Shown piece after piece: positions 21,567 through 32,120 of a stretch of DNA of 64,000 bases. The position numbers and the translations under genes were made by a program. The stretch lies in the NCBI GenBank assembly GCA_023634235.1, contig JAMKCF010000028.1:2908001-2972000 (forward strand). The letters are read 5' to 3'. The notes beneath the pieces are model-generated. The model was not told the DNA's origin. It did not search any database and saw only the letters and a program-made list of their open reading frames with translations. This DNA comes from Pisaster brevispinus. Taxonomy: Eukaryota; Echinodermata; Asteroidea; Forcipulatida; Asteriidae. Every line of letters starts with the position of its first letter. The first letter of the stretch is position 1.

Positions 21567-22300
21567 TATATTCAGTTTGCATTAACACCGTATGTATATC
21601 TACTAGCTATGTAGATTTGTTCTAATGAACTAGGTCTTGCTTTTTTAACATTTTTTATTCTACTGCCGCAGAGTAGATTTGGAAATCGGAAGACTACTTC
21701 GGGAGACTACTTAGTTCTGAAAAGAACTGTCCAGCTTATTAGCTACTACCTGGGCGGTGGGTAGGAAATTGGCCGGGACTACTACTTTGGCTTCATAGTG
21801 AATTCGATCGAGGGAACTTCTCAGTATTAACTTCATTGCCGCGGAGTGAGTTCTTAATTGGTCTCAACATTTAGACTAGCTTCCTCTAGTCATCGTCTCC
21901 GGACAATGACTAGAGCAAGCTAGTCGGTTTCGACTAGCTTGCTCCAGTCATCGTCTCCTAACGATGAGACGATGACTAGAGCAAGCTAGTCGAAACATTG
22001 AGACCAATTAAGAACTCACTCCGTGGCAGTGAAGTTAATAACGAGAAGTCCCCTCGATCCTATCCACTATGAAGCCAAAGTAGTAGTCCCAGCCAATTTC
22101 CTACCCTCCGCCCAGGTAGTAGCTAATAAGCTGGACAGTTCTTTTCAGAACTAAGTAGTCTCCCGAAGTAGTCTCCCGATTTCCAAATCTACTCTGCGGC
22201 AGTAGAATAAAAATACAATAAAAAGCAAGACCTAGTTCTTTAAGAACAAATCTACATAGCTAGTAGATATACACACGGTGATTACTGCAAACCGAATATA
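21567..22300. mobile_element. foldback element with ~330 bp arms
   Basis: The left arm (ATCTACTAGCTATGTAGATT, CTACTGCCGC, GGAAATCGGAAGACTACTTC, AGCTTATTAGCTACTACCTG, GAGTTCTTAATTGGTCTCAA) is repeated in reverse complement in the right arm, ending AATCTACATAGCTAGTAGAT. The centre at about 21885-21995 holds nested GACTAGAGCAAGCTAGTC hairpins. Related arms lie at 37388-38450 and, as a single right arm, in every CTR9 array unit (for example 47735-48028). Confidence 0.88.
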
Positions 22301-22570
22301 CATCATTTATTTTGTCTTTTGTATTCGTTCCTCTTGTGGTCAAACCAGCCCCTCCCCCACCCCACCCCCTTTTGTTACCCTCCTTTTTGTTCATCCTCCT
22401 GCTTTCTCTGTGTGCTTTCATCTCTAACGTCTATCTCCACTCCACTTTTTATGTTTGTAGTCTTGTCATTTTGCCTTCAAGAAAGACTCTGCTAGGGTCG
22501 AAACGTCAGGCCACTATCTATTTTTGTGTGTGTAGTAGTTTTTCCATGATTTTTAGAGCCAATTTGTAAT
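22301..22570 (+). mobile_element. 3' UTR-like tail of the Penelope-like relic
   Basis: A C/T-rich stretch is followed by CTTGTCATTTTGCCTTCAAG, AAAGACTCTGCTAGGGTCGA and AACGTCAGGCC. The same order occurs at 38500-38770 in the duplicate. A GGTCGAAACGTC core is typical of sequence following such retroelements. Confidence 0.5.
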
Positions 22571-22738
22571 AAGTTTTTTGCTGAGAATTTTTTATTCATG
22601 CTCATTTGTATTTAGAACAACTTAAGTGTGAGGGACTGTTTATGTATAATTTTCTTGTGTATGAATCTCACAAGTAAGTCAAATTGTGAGTTTGAGGTGC
22701 ATATATAGTTTAAAGGTGTAAATCAATGAAAATCATGG

Positions 22739-23131
22739 TTGATATTTTTTGACAATTTGCTTGATTCAGCCATGGTTTCTTATTTTCCCTTGAAAAGCTA
22801 CAAGAGCCGTGTTAATGACAAGCCTTGGCTTACACCTCACATAAATGTTTTTGACCGTCAAATTATGTTGGGTAATAGTTATTATTGGTATAACTCTGCT
22901 CTTTCATCGCTTAGCCTTGACTCTTTGGCTGGTAGGAGAGAGGCACACTGCAGGCGTTTTGCTAATGAACTTGCTAATAACCCTCACACTAAAGACCTCC
23001 TTCCCCCTACCAGGCATGAGAGTCATGGTCGAAATCTCCGAAATAGGCATCATGTTTCAACCATCCCCACCAGATCCAGTCGTTTTAAAAATAGCCCTGT
23101 TCCTTATTTCATAGGTTTAATTAATTCTTAA
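22739..23131 (+). pseudogene. internally deleted LINE ORF
   Basis: A 130-codon open frame fuses two distant parts of a non-LTR retrotransposon protein. The first ~45 residues (FPLKSYKSRVNDKPWLTPHI) resemble the linker between endonuclease and reverse transcriptase. From about residue 50 the sequence (YNSALSSLSLDSLAGRREAH, then FANELANNP, LLP, RNLRNRHH and RFKNSPVPYFIGLIN) resembles the LINE C-terminus. The whole reverse transcriptase is missing yet the frame stays open. An AT-rich trailer with AATAAA near 23424 follows. Exact clade is not assignable by eye. Confidence 0.7.
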
Positions 23132-23459
23132 TTATTTCTCCATTTTATTGTGTGTGGTGGTCTGAGTGAGGTTCTTATTTAATTTTATGTTTTATTGAAA
23201 CATTTATGTCCCTGTTAATTATTCCATTTCCCTTTTAAACTACAGTGAGGTGTTTCTTTTGTTTATGTGGTTCTGTTTTTGTTTTAAAGGCGAGTGTGCA
23301 ATCTGTTTTTCTTATCTATTTTTTTCTATTTAGGTGTCCTTAAAAAAAAAGTATGTTTTATCAATTTTTTACTATTGTAATGACTCTGTAATTTGACCTT
23401 AAAGTCACGAAGTTTGTCAATTTTAATAAATTTTAAAATCTTAATCATATATAAATGTC

Positions 23460-24165
23460 ATTTTCATAAATCCTTTCTAGGTCACACTTGTTTGTTTTTA
23501 TGGACCACTCGGGTCGCATGGTCGTAAAGTAGGGAACCCAAGTGCGTCCTCAATGTTCAATTGTCTCCTCCAACTTGGTTGTTAGAATATTTATAGTGAA
23601 AAGTTAAGTTTGAAGTCTCGACCTTTAGGCTCATTCTCTTTTTCGTTTTAGCTTTAAGCAAGAGAGATCAAGAGCACATTTATTTTCTCACGTTATTTTT
23701 CTTTATTTTGTACGAAGCATGACTCTGGCCATGCTCCAAATGCATTTCAGTAGGGAGGGATAGGGTCATAGAGCTATTTGTGAGTATCTGTATCAAAACA
23801 TAATTTTATTCCAGAAATAATTTTTTAATAGAAGGCCGGCCTCCTTCCCTTGTCTCTACATTAACTGTTAATTAAGTGAGGAGGGTCCTCATAAATTCCT
23901 TCATCTCTGCCAATTGCTTTGTTTTGCTTTATTAATTGACTTTATATTTATAATATTGTATTTTGTTATGTTCCCTTTGGGGGAGAATTACAAGATGAGC
24001 GAGTACCTGCATTTCTGTTTCCATTTTGGAGTAATTTGTTTGTTTCTGAGTTTAGCGGGTAGTCCGCTCCCCTTCTGGCAGATAGGGATGAGCTCTTACA
24101 ATACGTTGAGCCACTTTTTATAGCTCTTACATCCTTTTAAAGATTCTTTTGCAAAAAAGTATAGT
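23460..24165. other. no gene recognised
   Basis: AT-rich DNA. Short frames only, none with a recognisable motif. Confidence 0.5.
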
Positions 24166-24169
24166 CCCT

Positions 24170-25100
24170 GCATAAATAGGCAAAGAGTAAAAATGGCATC
24201 TGAAAAACTGTGGTTAATTAACCACTAATTAGTGAGCCAAATTAGCCAGCTTCTATTCATAATGAAGGGTACAAATTCTTTTCAGAAAGGTAGTTGACCT
24301 CGAAAGCACAGGCATTATAAATGGAAATGGTGTCTGTATATAGTTGTGGCTATTTTTGAGCTGCCTTATTTGGTTCACTAATTAGTGGTTAAATACAGTT
24401 TTACAGAAGCTATTTTCCATCTATAGCAGGTACAATGCACATGCGGTTGAGTAAAACTACCTTAAAAAAAAATTTGTATCCTTCATTATCAGTAAAAAAA
24501 AAATAGCCCAGGATCTTGAAGACTGTTATAACCTGGACACACCACTTTTTTGAAGTAGCTTAATTGGTCCAGTAATTAGTGGTTAATTAAGTACAGTTAT
24601 ACAGACGCCATTCTCCATCTATAACACGCAAAATGGCCCATGCACTTTAATTAGTCAACTGCCTCTTTGAACTGCTGGTTCAATCTGAGTTCGATCGGAG
24701 ACTAACAATATTCAAACTGCTCAAAATGCTCTGACATGAATTCTGTACTAAGACAAGTGGGTGCTCTGAAGCAGCCAGTTCAATCTCATTAAACGAGTGT
24801 TACACTGGGCACCACATTTTGGAGTTAATTAACCACATCTACGCAGATGTCATTTGCGTCTCACGTACATTTGCCTTATGCGGTTGAGTAATAACTACCT
24901 CTAAGAATGTACTCTTCGTTATTAGTAAAAGTGTAAGTTTAATCCCAGAATCTTGCAAACTGTCAAACTGAACATACCAATTTTTTGAGCTGGCAAATTT
25001 GGTCCATTGATAAGTGGTTAGTATCACAGTTACATACGCCATTTTCCATCCATAACACGCACAATTACATAACGCGGTTGAGTAAACTACTTTTCGATAT
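24170..25100. repeat. diverged repeat family, several copies
   Basis: The block (TGAGCTG)...TTTGGT(T/C)CA.TAATTAGTGGTTAA...ACAGTTATACAGACGCCAT, then TTCCATCTATAACACGC, recurs near 24360, 24550 and 24985. An inverted partial copy (CCACTAATTAGTGAGCC) lies at 24220. Another inverted copy is at 40490-40720. Confidence 0.75.
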
Positions 25101-25648
25101 TTTATACTTTATTGAAAACAAACACAGATGGATGCGTTCATACAAACATGTTTAAAAGGTACGACAAGTGGTTAAGAAAAATATTAATTGTTGGGAAAAA
25201 ATATTGATGTTAGTATAAAATTTATTATTATTATTCCAACGAAAAACTACAAAAAGGAAAACAACTTTTTGATAAGTTCCGAAGTCCCCACCATGGCAAC
25301 AGTGAGAAAGAAACCCGCTCTGTGACTATCAATGCAAGAGTAGTTCAATTTCAACACTTCCAATTTAATTTGTTAATTTAATTAACGTAAAGGTTGCCGA
25401 TTACAAATTTAAGATTGACAACATATTTTCATATGCAAAAAAACTATTATTAGTTCTTGAATGACGAAAGTGGTTAAATTTACCTTTGTGTAAACGATAT
25501 GCAGTTTTCAGATTACGACAACATGCAAATTATTTTACTTTTACTTATTTAATCTTAATTACTGAACTCAGAAAAGTTGAAAGATCAAGGATGACTAGTT
25601 TCTCAAATGTTTGAAGTACCCCCCCCCCCTTCATTTGCACTTACTTTG

Positions 25649-25682
25649 ATGACGTTGCTGACGTCGCATTCAAGTGACGTAA
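25649..25682 (+). promoter_or_regulatory. cluster of three CRE/ATF-type motifs
   Basis: TGACGT at 25650-25655, TGACGTC at 25659-25665 and TGACGTAA at 25675-25682 lie within 33 bp, ~100 bp before the ATG at 25783. The core TGACGT is the CREB/ATF site. It makes a credible proximal promoter for the exon below; no TATA box is evident. Confidence 0.55.
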
Positions 25683-25782
25683 TTTTTACTTGTCATGTAG
25701 CTTATTTTATTGTACAGCGCCCTCACAGCGTTTGGAATTTTCGCGGGGTTTCTCCAGCATTATTTTGCTTTACGAAGACAAG

Positions 25783-25889
25783 ATGACACCTCGGGTTTCT
25801 GGCTACGTTTTTGCTGTTGTTCTTTTTCATTTTGAATGCAGCCTTCGAATGATTGAAGATGTAGGCACTGCATGTGTGCGAATGTTCAG
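25783..25889 (+). CDS. candidate first exon of an unidentified gene
   Basis: ATG in the context AAGACAAGATGA starts 35 codons plus two bases: MTPRVSGYVFAVVLFHFECS then LRMIEDVGTACVRMF, ending at donor AG|GTAAAT. Residues 7-17 are hydrophobic and could serve as a signal or anchor segment. The two-base overhang matches the one-base start of each 135 bp exon-like unit downstream (26358 onward), giving a continuous frame through the junction. I do not recognise the protein. The CRE cluster upstream supports a real 5' end. Confidence 0.5.
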
Positions 25890-26357
25890 GTAAATATCAC
25901 TTTATTCTACTCTTATTCTACGGTTTATCATGTTCGTTTGTGCAGTTAGGTTTGTTTCTCTACGATCATTACAACTTTTGGGAGAAAACAAAGACTAAAC
26001 AATGACGGCAGCAAACGTTTGTCAGTGAAGACAGTGGCGAGAATGCTAATATTAGTCAAGTCGGGAGCACTCATTCTGGTTTAGTCTGGTTTGGAAATTA
26101 TGTCTGCAGCACAGAATAATCTAACTTTATTCATCTCTATCATCATCTATGAATTCCAGTTCTCAGAGACATTTTGTGAACTAAATCAACACTCCCAACA
26201 GTTCAGTTTTCGGTAGGTTTCTTCTGATCTCTGACTCTGCTCTGGTCAGTCCCTCCTGCTACCAATTGTCCACTTGCCGCTTGTGTGCATTTACCATTCT
26301 ACATTGACTTGCCACAGTCCTATAGAAAAGTTATACTTACAAAATCTGTGTCTGCAG

Positions 26358-26492
26358 TTTCTTCCCAGAACTTAATTATTTCCAAACTTTTTATATGTGT
26401 TTTTTTTAATTGTCTTTGTCCAGTAGGCACAGCTATTTCTTCATGAGTTTGTGCTGTCTGTGTCAGCTCTTCATCCCACGGCTCATGAAAAG
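26358..26492 (+). CDS. tandem exon-like unit 1
   Basis: Acceptor GTCTGCAG precedes 135 bases and donor GTACGATT follows. In the frame set by exon 25783-25889 the family reads FFPELNYFQTFYMCSF, ELSLSSRHSYFFMSLCCLCR and LFIPRLMKR. It is hydrophobic and Cys-rich, with no family recognised. One base before and two bases after full codons make it a symmetric (phase 2-2) exon that can be repeated without frame loss. This copy has a T run in place of TTCTTTTG at 26398-26408. Confidence 0.45.
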
Positions 26493-26846
26493 GTACGATT
26501 GAGTATTATTAAAGGTATAATACAGGATTGGTAGATCTGGTAGAAGAGAGAGTTTCTGACCTAAATCAACAGTTCAGTTTTCAGGAGGTTTCTTCTTCCC
26601 CATATCTTTTTCTGACGGTATTCATCTTGAAAAGCCCTATGGAATTCGCCCCTTGTTCCAGGGCTTGAATTTGTTGGGGAAATCCACAAGAATGCAGGGC
26701 TTGCATGTTGCTTAAAATGCACTAGACAAGAATTTCTGGTACAAGACCAGAATCAAAGAGAAAAATCCATTATCTTCACAGTTTAACATGTAAACTGTTG
26801 TTATCTGAACAAGCACTGACACAAGAGTGATTTCATTTGTCTGCAG

Positions 26847-26981
26847 TTTCTTCCCAGAACTTGATTATTTCGAAACTTTTTATATGTGTTCTTTTGAATT
26901 GTCTTTGTCCAGTAGGCACAGCTATTTCTTCATGAGTTTGTGCTGTCTGTGTCGGCTCTTCATCCCACGGCTCATGAAAAG
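26847..26981 (+). CDS. tandem exon-like unit 2
   Basis: 135 bases, same acceptor and donor as unit 1, open in the family frame. It reads NYFETFYM-type sequence (CGAAAC instead of CCAAAC). Near-identical to unit 5 at 29070. Confidence 0.45.
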
Positions 26982-27343
26982 GTACGATTGAGTATTATTA
27001 AAGGTATAATACAGGATTGAGAATGGTAGATCTGGTAGAAGAGAGAGTTTCTGACCTAAATCAACAGTTCAGTTTTCAGGAGGTTTCTTCTTCCCCATAT
27101 CTTTTTCTGACTGTATTGATCTTGAAAAGCCCTATGGAATTCGCCCCATGTTCCAGGGCTTGAATTTGTTGGGGAAATCCACAAGAATGCAGGGCTTGCA
27201 TGTTGCTTAAAATATGCACTAGACAAGAATTTCTGGTACATGACCAGAAATAAAGAGAGAAATCCATTATCTACACAGTTTAGCATTTAAACTGTTTTTA
27301 TCTGAACAAGCACTGACACAAGAGTGATTTCATTTGTCTGCAG

Positions 27344-27477
27344 TTTCTTCCCAGAACTTAATTATTCCAAACTTTTTATATGTGTTCTTTTGAATTGTCT
27401 TTGTCCAGTAGGCACAGCTATTTCTTCATTAGTTTGTGCTGTCTGTGTCGCCTCTTCATCCCACGGCTCATGAAAAG
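27344..27477 (+). pseudogene. tandem exon-like unit 3, one base short
   Basis: 134 bases: AATTATTCCAAAC has lost one T relative to AATTATTTCCAAAC, breaking the family frame. The donor is GTACAAAT rather than GTACGATT, marking the end of a 2223 bp unit. Confidence 0.5.
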
Positions 27478-28580
27478 GTACAAATTTTATAAGACCTTTG
27501 GACTGGTTTGGTCATTAGTTTACTGGCCAGACTCTAAAATTATTGGCCTCGAGTCTGCGTTTCAACTCATAATGATGGCCTTTGCTCCTGCAGGGTTTTG
27601 ACGTTGCTTACCACTCGTCAGAGTTTAGTGTGTGAGAGCTGAATTTAATTTCCGAATAGACACTTTCATCTGTGTCTAGCTGTTTGTTGGAGGTGAATTT
27701 GCCTCGCAATCCAGCTAATATACATTGTCAAAGAACTGTTTTGTTGCCATCTTTAGAGCAGCCAACTCTCCCTGTTTCTGCAGATAGTTCCCTGAAAATA
27801 AATTCATCTTTCCATGTTCAGATAAACAAATTTGAAAATCTCCCCAATTATTGTAGGTTTTCCGCCATGTTCTTCATATCGCCCAGATTATTGTAGAAAA
27901 TTTCCTTGACTGCAAGATGAAAATGTTGGCAGCTTGACCTAGGGTGGATGTTCGCATATAAGATCTTCTCTTGAAATCGTACACTTCCGAACTCAATTCT
28001 TGAAGCTTGTTAAACCCTATCAATATTTGAAGTTTATTGATAATTTCCTAAATGAATCAAGTCTTATATTAGTGGGATCTTGTTTGAATTCTTGATTGCA
28101 CCTGAGAAAGTTCAGGCTTTTTGAGTTTTTTGACATTCACTTATAGTTTGAAGACTTTCAGATCATAACATATGCAGGCGACGCAGGCTAATGGAACCAC
28201 ATTTAAAGTGTCCTTTTGTGTTGTTATGATAACAAACCCAGTCTGTTCTGTGAGGTCTGCATCACTGGACTGCTAGGCCACAACACTCCACTAATTATTG
28301 TAGAACAGAACAAGGGATGAATGCATAGTCAGATTATGGGTCAGGCTCATTCCAGATTGGATTTCGAGCAGCGAAGGCAAACTTATAATTTTAAAATCCG
28401 TTGGAGTTAAGTGACCAAGTGTAATAAAAACTTGATTTGGTCAGACGTCGTCACTGATCTCTGGTCAGTCCCTCCTGCTACCAATTGTCCACTTGCCACT
28501 TGTGTGTGCATATACCATTCTATCTTGACTTGCCACAGTCCTAAACAAAAAAGTTACTCTTACAAAATCTGTATCTGCAG

Positions 28581-28715
28581 TTTCTTCCCAGAACTTAATT
28601 ATTTCCAAACTTTTCATATGTGTTCTTTTGAATTGTCTTTGTCCAGTAGGCACAGCTATTTCTTCATGGGTTTGTGCTGTCTGTGTCGGCTCTTCATCCC
28701 ACGGCTCATGAAAAG
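28581..28715 (+). CDS. tandem exon-like unit 4
   Basis: 135 bases at exactly +2223 from unit 1, same splice sites. Open in the family frame with TTTTCATATG in place of TTTTTATATG. Confidence 0.45.
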
Positions 28716-29069
28716 GTACGATTGAGTATTATTAAAGGTATAATACAGGATAAGTAGATCTGGTAGAAGAGAGAGTTTCTGACCTAAATCAACAGTACAG
28801 TTTTCAGGAGGTTTCTTCTTCCCCATATCTTTTTCTGACGGTATTCATCTTGAAAAGCCCTATGGAATTCGCCCCTTGTTCCAGGGCTTGAATTTGTTGG
28901 GGAAATCCACAAGAATGCAGGGCTTGCATGTTGCTTAAAATGCACTAGACAAGAATTTCTGGTACAAGACCAGAATCAAAGAGAAAAATCCATTATCTTC
29001 ACAGTTTAACATGTAAACTGTTGTTATCTGAACAAGCACTGACACAAGAGTGATTTCATTTGTCTGCAG

Positions 29070-29204
29070 TTTCTTCCCAGAACTTGATTATTTCGAAACT
29101 TTTTATATGTGTTCTTTTGAATTGTCTTTGTCCAGTAGGCACAGCTATTTCTTCATGAGTTTGTGCTGTCTGTGTCGGCTCTTCATCCCACGGCTCATGA
29201 AAAG
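29070..29204 (+). CDS. tandem exon-like unit 5
   Basis: 135 bases at exactly +2223 from unit 2, same splice sites, open in the family frame. Confidence 0.45.
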
Positions 29205-29566
29205 GTACGATTGAGTATTATTAAAGGTATAATACAGGATTGGGAATGGTAGATCTGGTAGAAGAGAGAGTTTCTGACCTAAATCAACAGTTCAGTTTTC
29301 AGGAGGTTTCTTCTTCCCCATATCTTTTTCTGATTGTATTGATCTTGAAAAGCCCTATGGAATTCGCCCCATGTTCCAGGGCTTGAATTTGTTGGGGAAA
29401 TCCACAAGAATGCAGGGCTTGCATGTTGCTTAAAATATGCACTAGACAAGAATTTCTGGTACATGACCAGAAATAAAGAGAGAAATCCATTATCTACACA
29501 GTTTAGCATTTAAACTGTTTTTATCTGAACAAGCACTGACACAAGAGTGATTTCATTTGTCTGCAG

Positions 29567-29700
29567 TTTCTTCCCAGAACTTAATTATTCCAAACTTTTT
29601 ATATGTGTTCTTTTGAATTGTCTTTGTCCAGTAGGCACAGCTATTTCTTCATTAGTTTGTGCTGTCTGTGTCGCCTCTTCATCCCACGGCTCATGAAAAG
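29567..29700 (+). pseudogene. tandem exon-like unit 6, one base short
   Basis: 134 bases at +2223 from unit 3, sharing its one-base loss. The loss therefore predates the 2223 bp duplication. Confidence 0.5.
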
Positions 29701-30803
29701 GTACAAATTTTATAAGACCTTTGGACTGGTATGGTCATTAGTTTACTGGCCAGACTCTAAAATTATTGGCCTCGAGTCTGCGTTTCAACTCATAATGATG
29801 GCCTTTGCTCCTGCAGGGTTTTGACGTTGCTTACCACTCGTCAGAGTTTAGTGTGTGAGAGCTGAATTTAATTTCCGAATAGACACTTTCATCTGTGTCT
29901 AGCTGTTTGTTGGAGGTGAATTTGCCTCGCAATCCAGCTAATATACATTGTCAAAGAACTGTTTTGTTGCCATCTTTAGAGCAGCCAACTCTCCCTGTTT
30001 CTGCAGATAGTTCCCTGAAAATAAATTCATCTTTCCATGTTCAGATAAACAAATTTGAAAATCTCCCCAATTATTGTAGGTTTTCCGCCATGTTCTTCAT
30101 ATCGCCCAGATTATTGTAGAAAATTTCCTTGACTGCAAGATGAAAATGTTGGCAGCTTGACCTAGAGTGGATGTTCGCGTATAAGATCTTCTCTTGAAAT
30201 CGTACACTTCCGAACTCAATTCTTGAAGCTTGTTAAACCCTATCAATATTTGAAGTTTATTGATAATTTCCTAAATGAATCAAGTCTTATATTAGTGGGA
30301 TCTTGTTTGAATTCTTGATTGCACCTGAGAAAGTTCAGGCTTTTTGAGTTTTTTGACATTCACTTATAGTTTGAAGACTTTCAGATCATAACATATGCAG
30401 GCGACGCAGGCTAATGGAACCACATTTAAAGTGTCCTTTTGTGTTGTTATGATAACAAACCCAGTCTGTTCTGTGAGGTCTGCATCACTGGACTGCTAGG
30501 CCACAACACTCCACTAATTATTGTAGAACAGAACAAGGGATGAATGCATAGTCAGATTATGGGTCAGGCTCATTCCAGATTGGATTTCGAGCAGCGAAGG
30601 CAAACTTATAATTTCAAAATCCGTTGGAGTTAAGTGACCAAGTGTAATAAAAACTTGATTTGGTCAGACGTCGTCACTGATCTCTGGTCAGTCCCTCCTG
30701 CTACCAATTGTCCACTTGCCACTTGTGTGTGCATATACCATTCTATCTTGACTTGCCACAGTCCTAAACAAAAAAGTTACTCTTACAAAATCTGTATCTG
30801 CAG

Positions 30804-30938
30804 TTTCTTCCCAGAACTTAATTATTTCCAAACTTTTCATATGTGTTCTTTTGAATTGTCTTTGTCCAGTAGGCACAGCTATTTCTTCATGGGTTTGTGC
30901 TGTCTGTGTCGGCTCTTCATCCCACGGCTCATGAAAAG
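30804..30938 (+). CDS. tandem exon-like unit 7
   Basis: 135 bases at +2223 from unit 4 with the same TTTTCATATG variant, same splice sites. Confidence 0.45.
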
Positions 30939-31294
30939 GTACGATTGAGTATTATTAAAGGTATAATACAGGATTGGTAGATCTGGTAGAAGAGAGAGTT
31001 TCTGACCTAAATCAACAGTTCAGTTTTCAGGAGGTTTCTTCTTCCCCATATTTTTTTCTGACGGTAGTCAGCTTGAAAAGCCCTATGGAATTCGCCCCTT
31101 GTTCCAGGGCTTGAATTTATTGGGGAAATCCACAAGAATGCAGGGCTTGCATGTTGCTTAAAATATGCACTGGACAAGAATTTCTGTTACAAGACCAGAA
31201 ATAAAGAGAGAAATCCATAATCTACTCAGTTTAACATGTAAACTTGTTTTATCTGAACAAGCACTGACACAAGAGTGATTTCATTTGTCTGCAG

Positions 31295-31428
31295 TTTCTT
31301 CCCAGAACTTAATTATTTCAAACTTTTTATATGTGTTCTTTTGAATTGTCTTTGTCCAGTAGGCACAGCTATTTCTTCATGAGTTTGTGCTGTCTGTGTC
31401 GCCTCTTCATCCCACGGCTCATGAAAAG
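31295..31428 (+). pseudogene. tandem exon-like unit 8, one base short
   Basis: 134 bases (AATTATTTCAAAC, one C short). Donor GTACAAAT. It closes the array. Confidence 0.5.
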
Positions 31429-32011
31429 GTACAAATTTTATAAGACCTTTGGACTGGTCTGGTCATTAGTTTACTGGCCAGACTCTAAAATTACTAGCCT
31501 CGAGTCTGCGTTTCAACTCGAAATGATGGCCTTTGCTCCTGCAGGGTTCTGATGTTGCTTGCCACTTGTCAGAATATAGTGTGTGAGAGCTGAATTTAAT
31601 TTCCAAATAGACACTTTCATCTATGTCTAGCTGTTTGTTGGAGGTGAATTTGCCTCGCAATTCAGCTCGTACACATTGTCAAAGAACTGTTTTTTTTGCC
31701 ATCACTAGAGCAGCCAACTCTCCCTGTTTCTGCGGATAGTTCCCTAAAAATAAATCCATCTTTCCATGTTCAGATAAACAAATTTGAAAATCTCCCCAAT
31801 TATTTTAGGTTTCCCCCCCTGTTCTTCATATTGCCCAGATTATTGTAGAAAATTTCCTTGACTGCAAGATGAAAATGTTGGCAGCTTGACCTTTTAGAGT
31901 GGTTGTTCGCGTAAAAGATCTTCTCTTAAAATTGTACACTTCCTAACTAAATTATATTTTCAGCATGTAAATACCTTGTCCTTTTTTGTTGTTATACCAA
32001 CCATTTTCAGA

Positions 32012-32110
32012 TTGGAGTGTGGAGTTCGGAGGTTGGAGTTTGGGGTTTGCAGTTTGGAGTTTGGAAATTGGAGATTTGAGGTTGGTGTTTGGAGATTGGG
32101 GCATCTGGTT
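32012..32110 (+). repeat. degenerate TTTGGAG heptamer repeat
   Basis: Runs of GGAGTTTGG/GGAGATTTG-type heptamers directly precede the 12 bp minisatellite. Reading frames across it are artefacts. Confidence 0.8.
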
Positions 32111-32120
32111 GATAGCTTCC

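Larger units (their letters stand above)
19969..22620 (+). repeat. segmental duplication, copy 1 (pair: 35906-38830)
   Basis: Collinear with 35906-38830. Both hold GTAAAC(G/A)TGCTACC(T/A)GTGTGTCC, the terminal exon with KRLSSVGMQ, GGTTCATATTGTAATATTA, the Penelope-like C-terminus, an inverted-repeat element and the GAAACGTCAGGCCAC tail. Divergence is moderate (indels, frameshifts), so this is an old duplication or two copies of one composite mobile segment. Confidence 0.85.
26230..31950 (+). repeat. nested tandem duplication (2223 bp unit; ~490 bp sub-unit)
   Basis: 26230-28450 and 28453-30675 are near-identical at an exact offset of 2223 bp. 30676-31950 is a shorter, more diverged third copy. 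Inside each unit an exon-like block with intron recurs every ~490 bp. The intronic part carries the left half of the CAGGGCTCGAATTT MITE (AGGGCTTGAATTTGTTGGGG) and the last sub-unit carries its right half (TTTACTGGCCAGACTCTAAA), so the MITE appears split around an exon block. Confidence 0.92.

Noticed and set aside
25649..31950. CRISPR-like array of direct repeats
   Set aside because: Repeat lengths (134/135, ~490, 2223 bp) and spliced context are eukaryotic duplications; no short repeats with unique spacers anywhere in the window.
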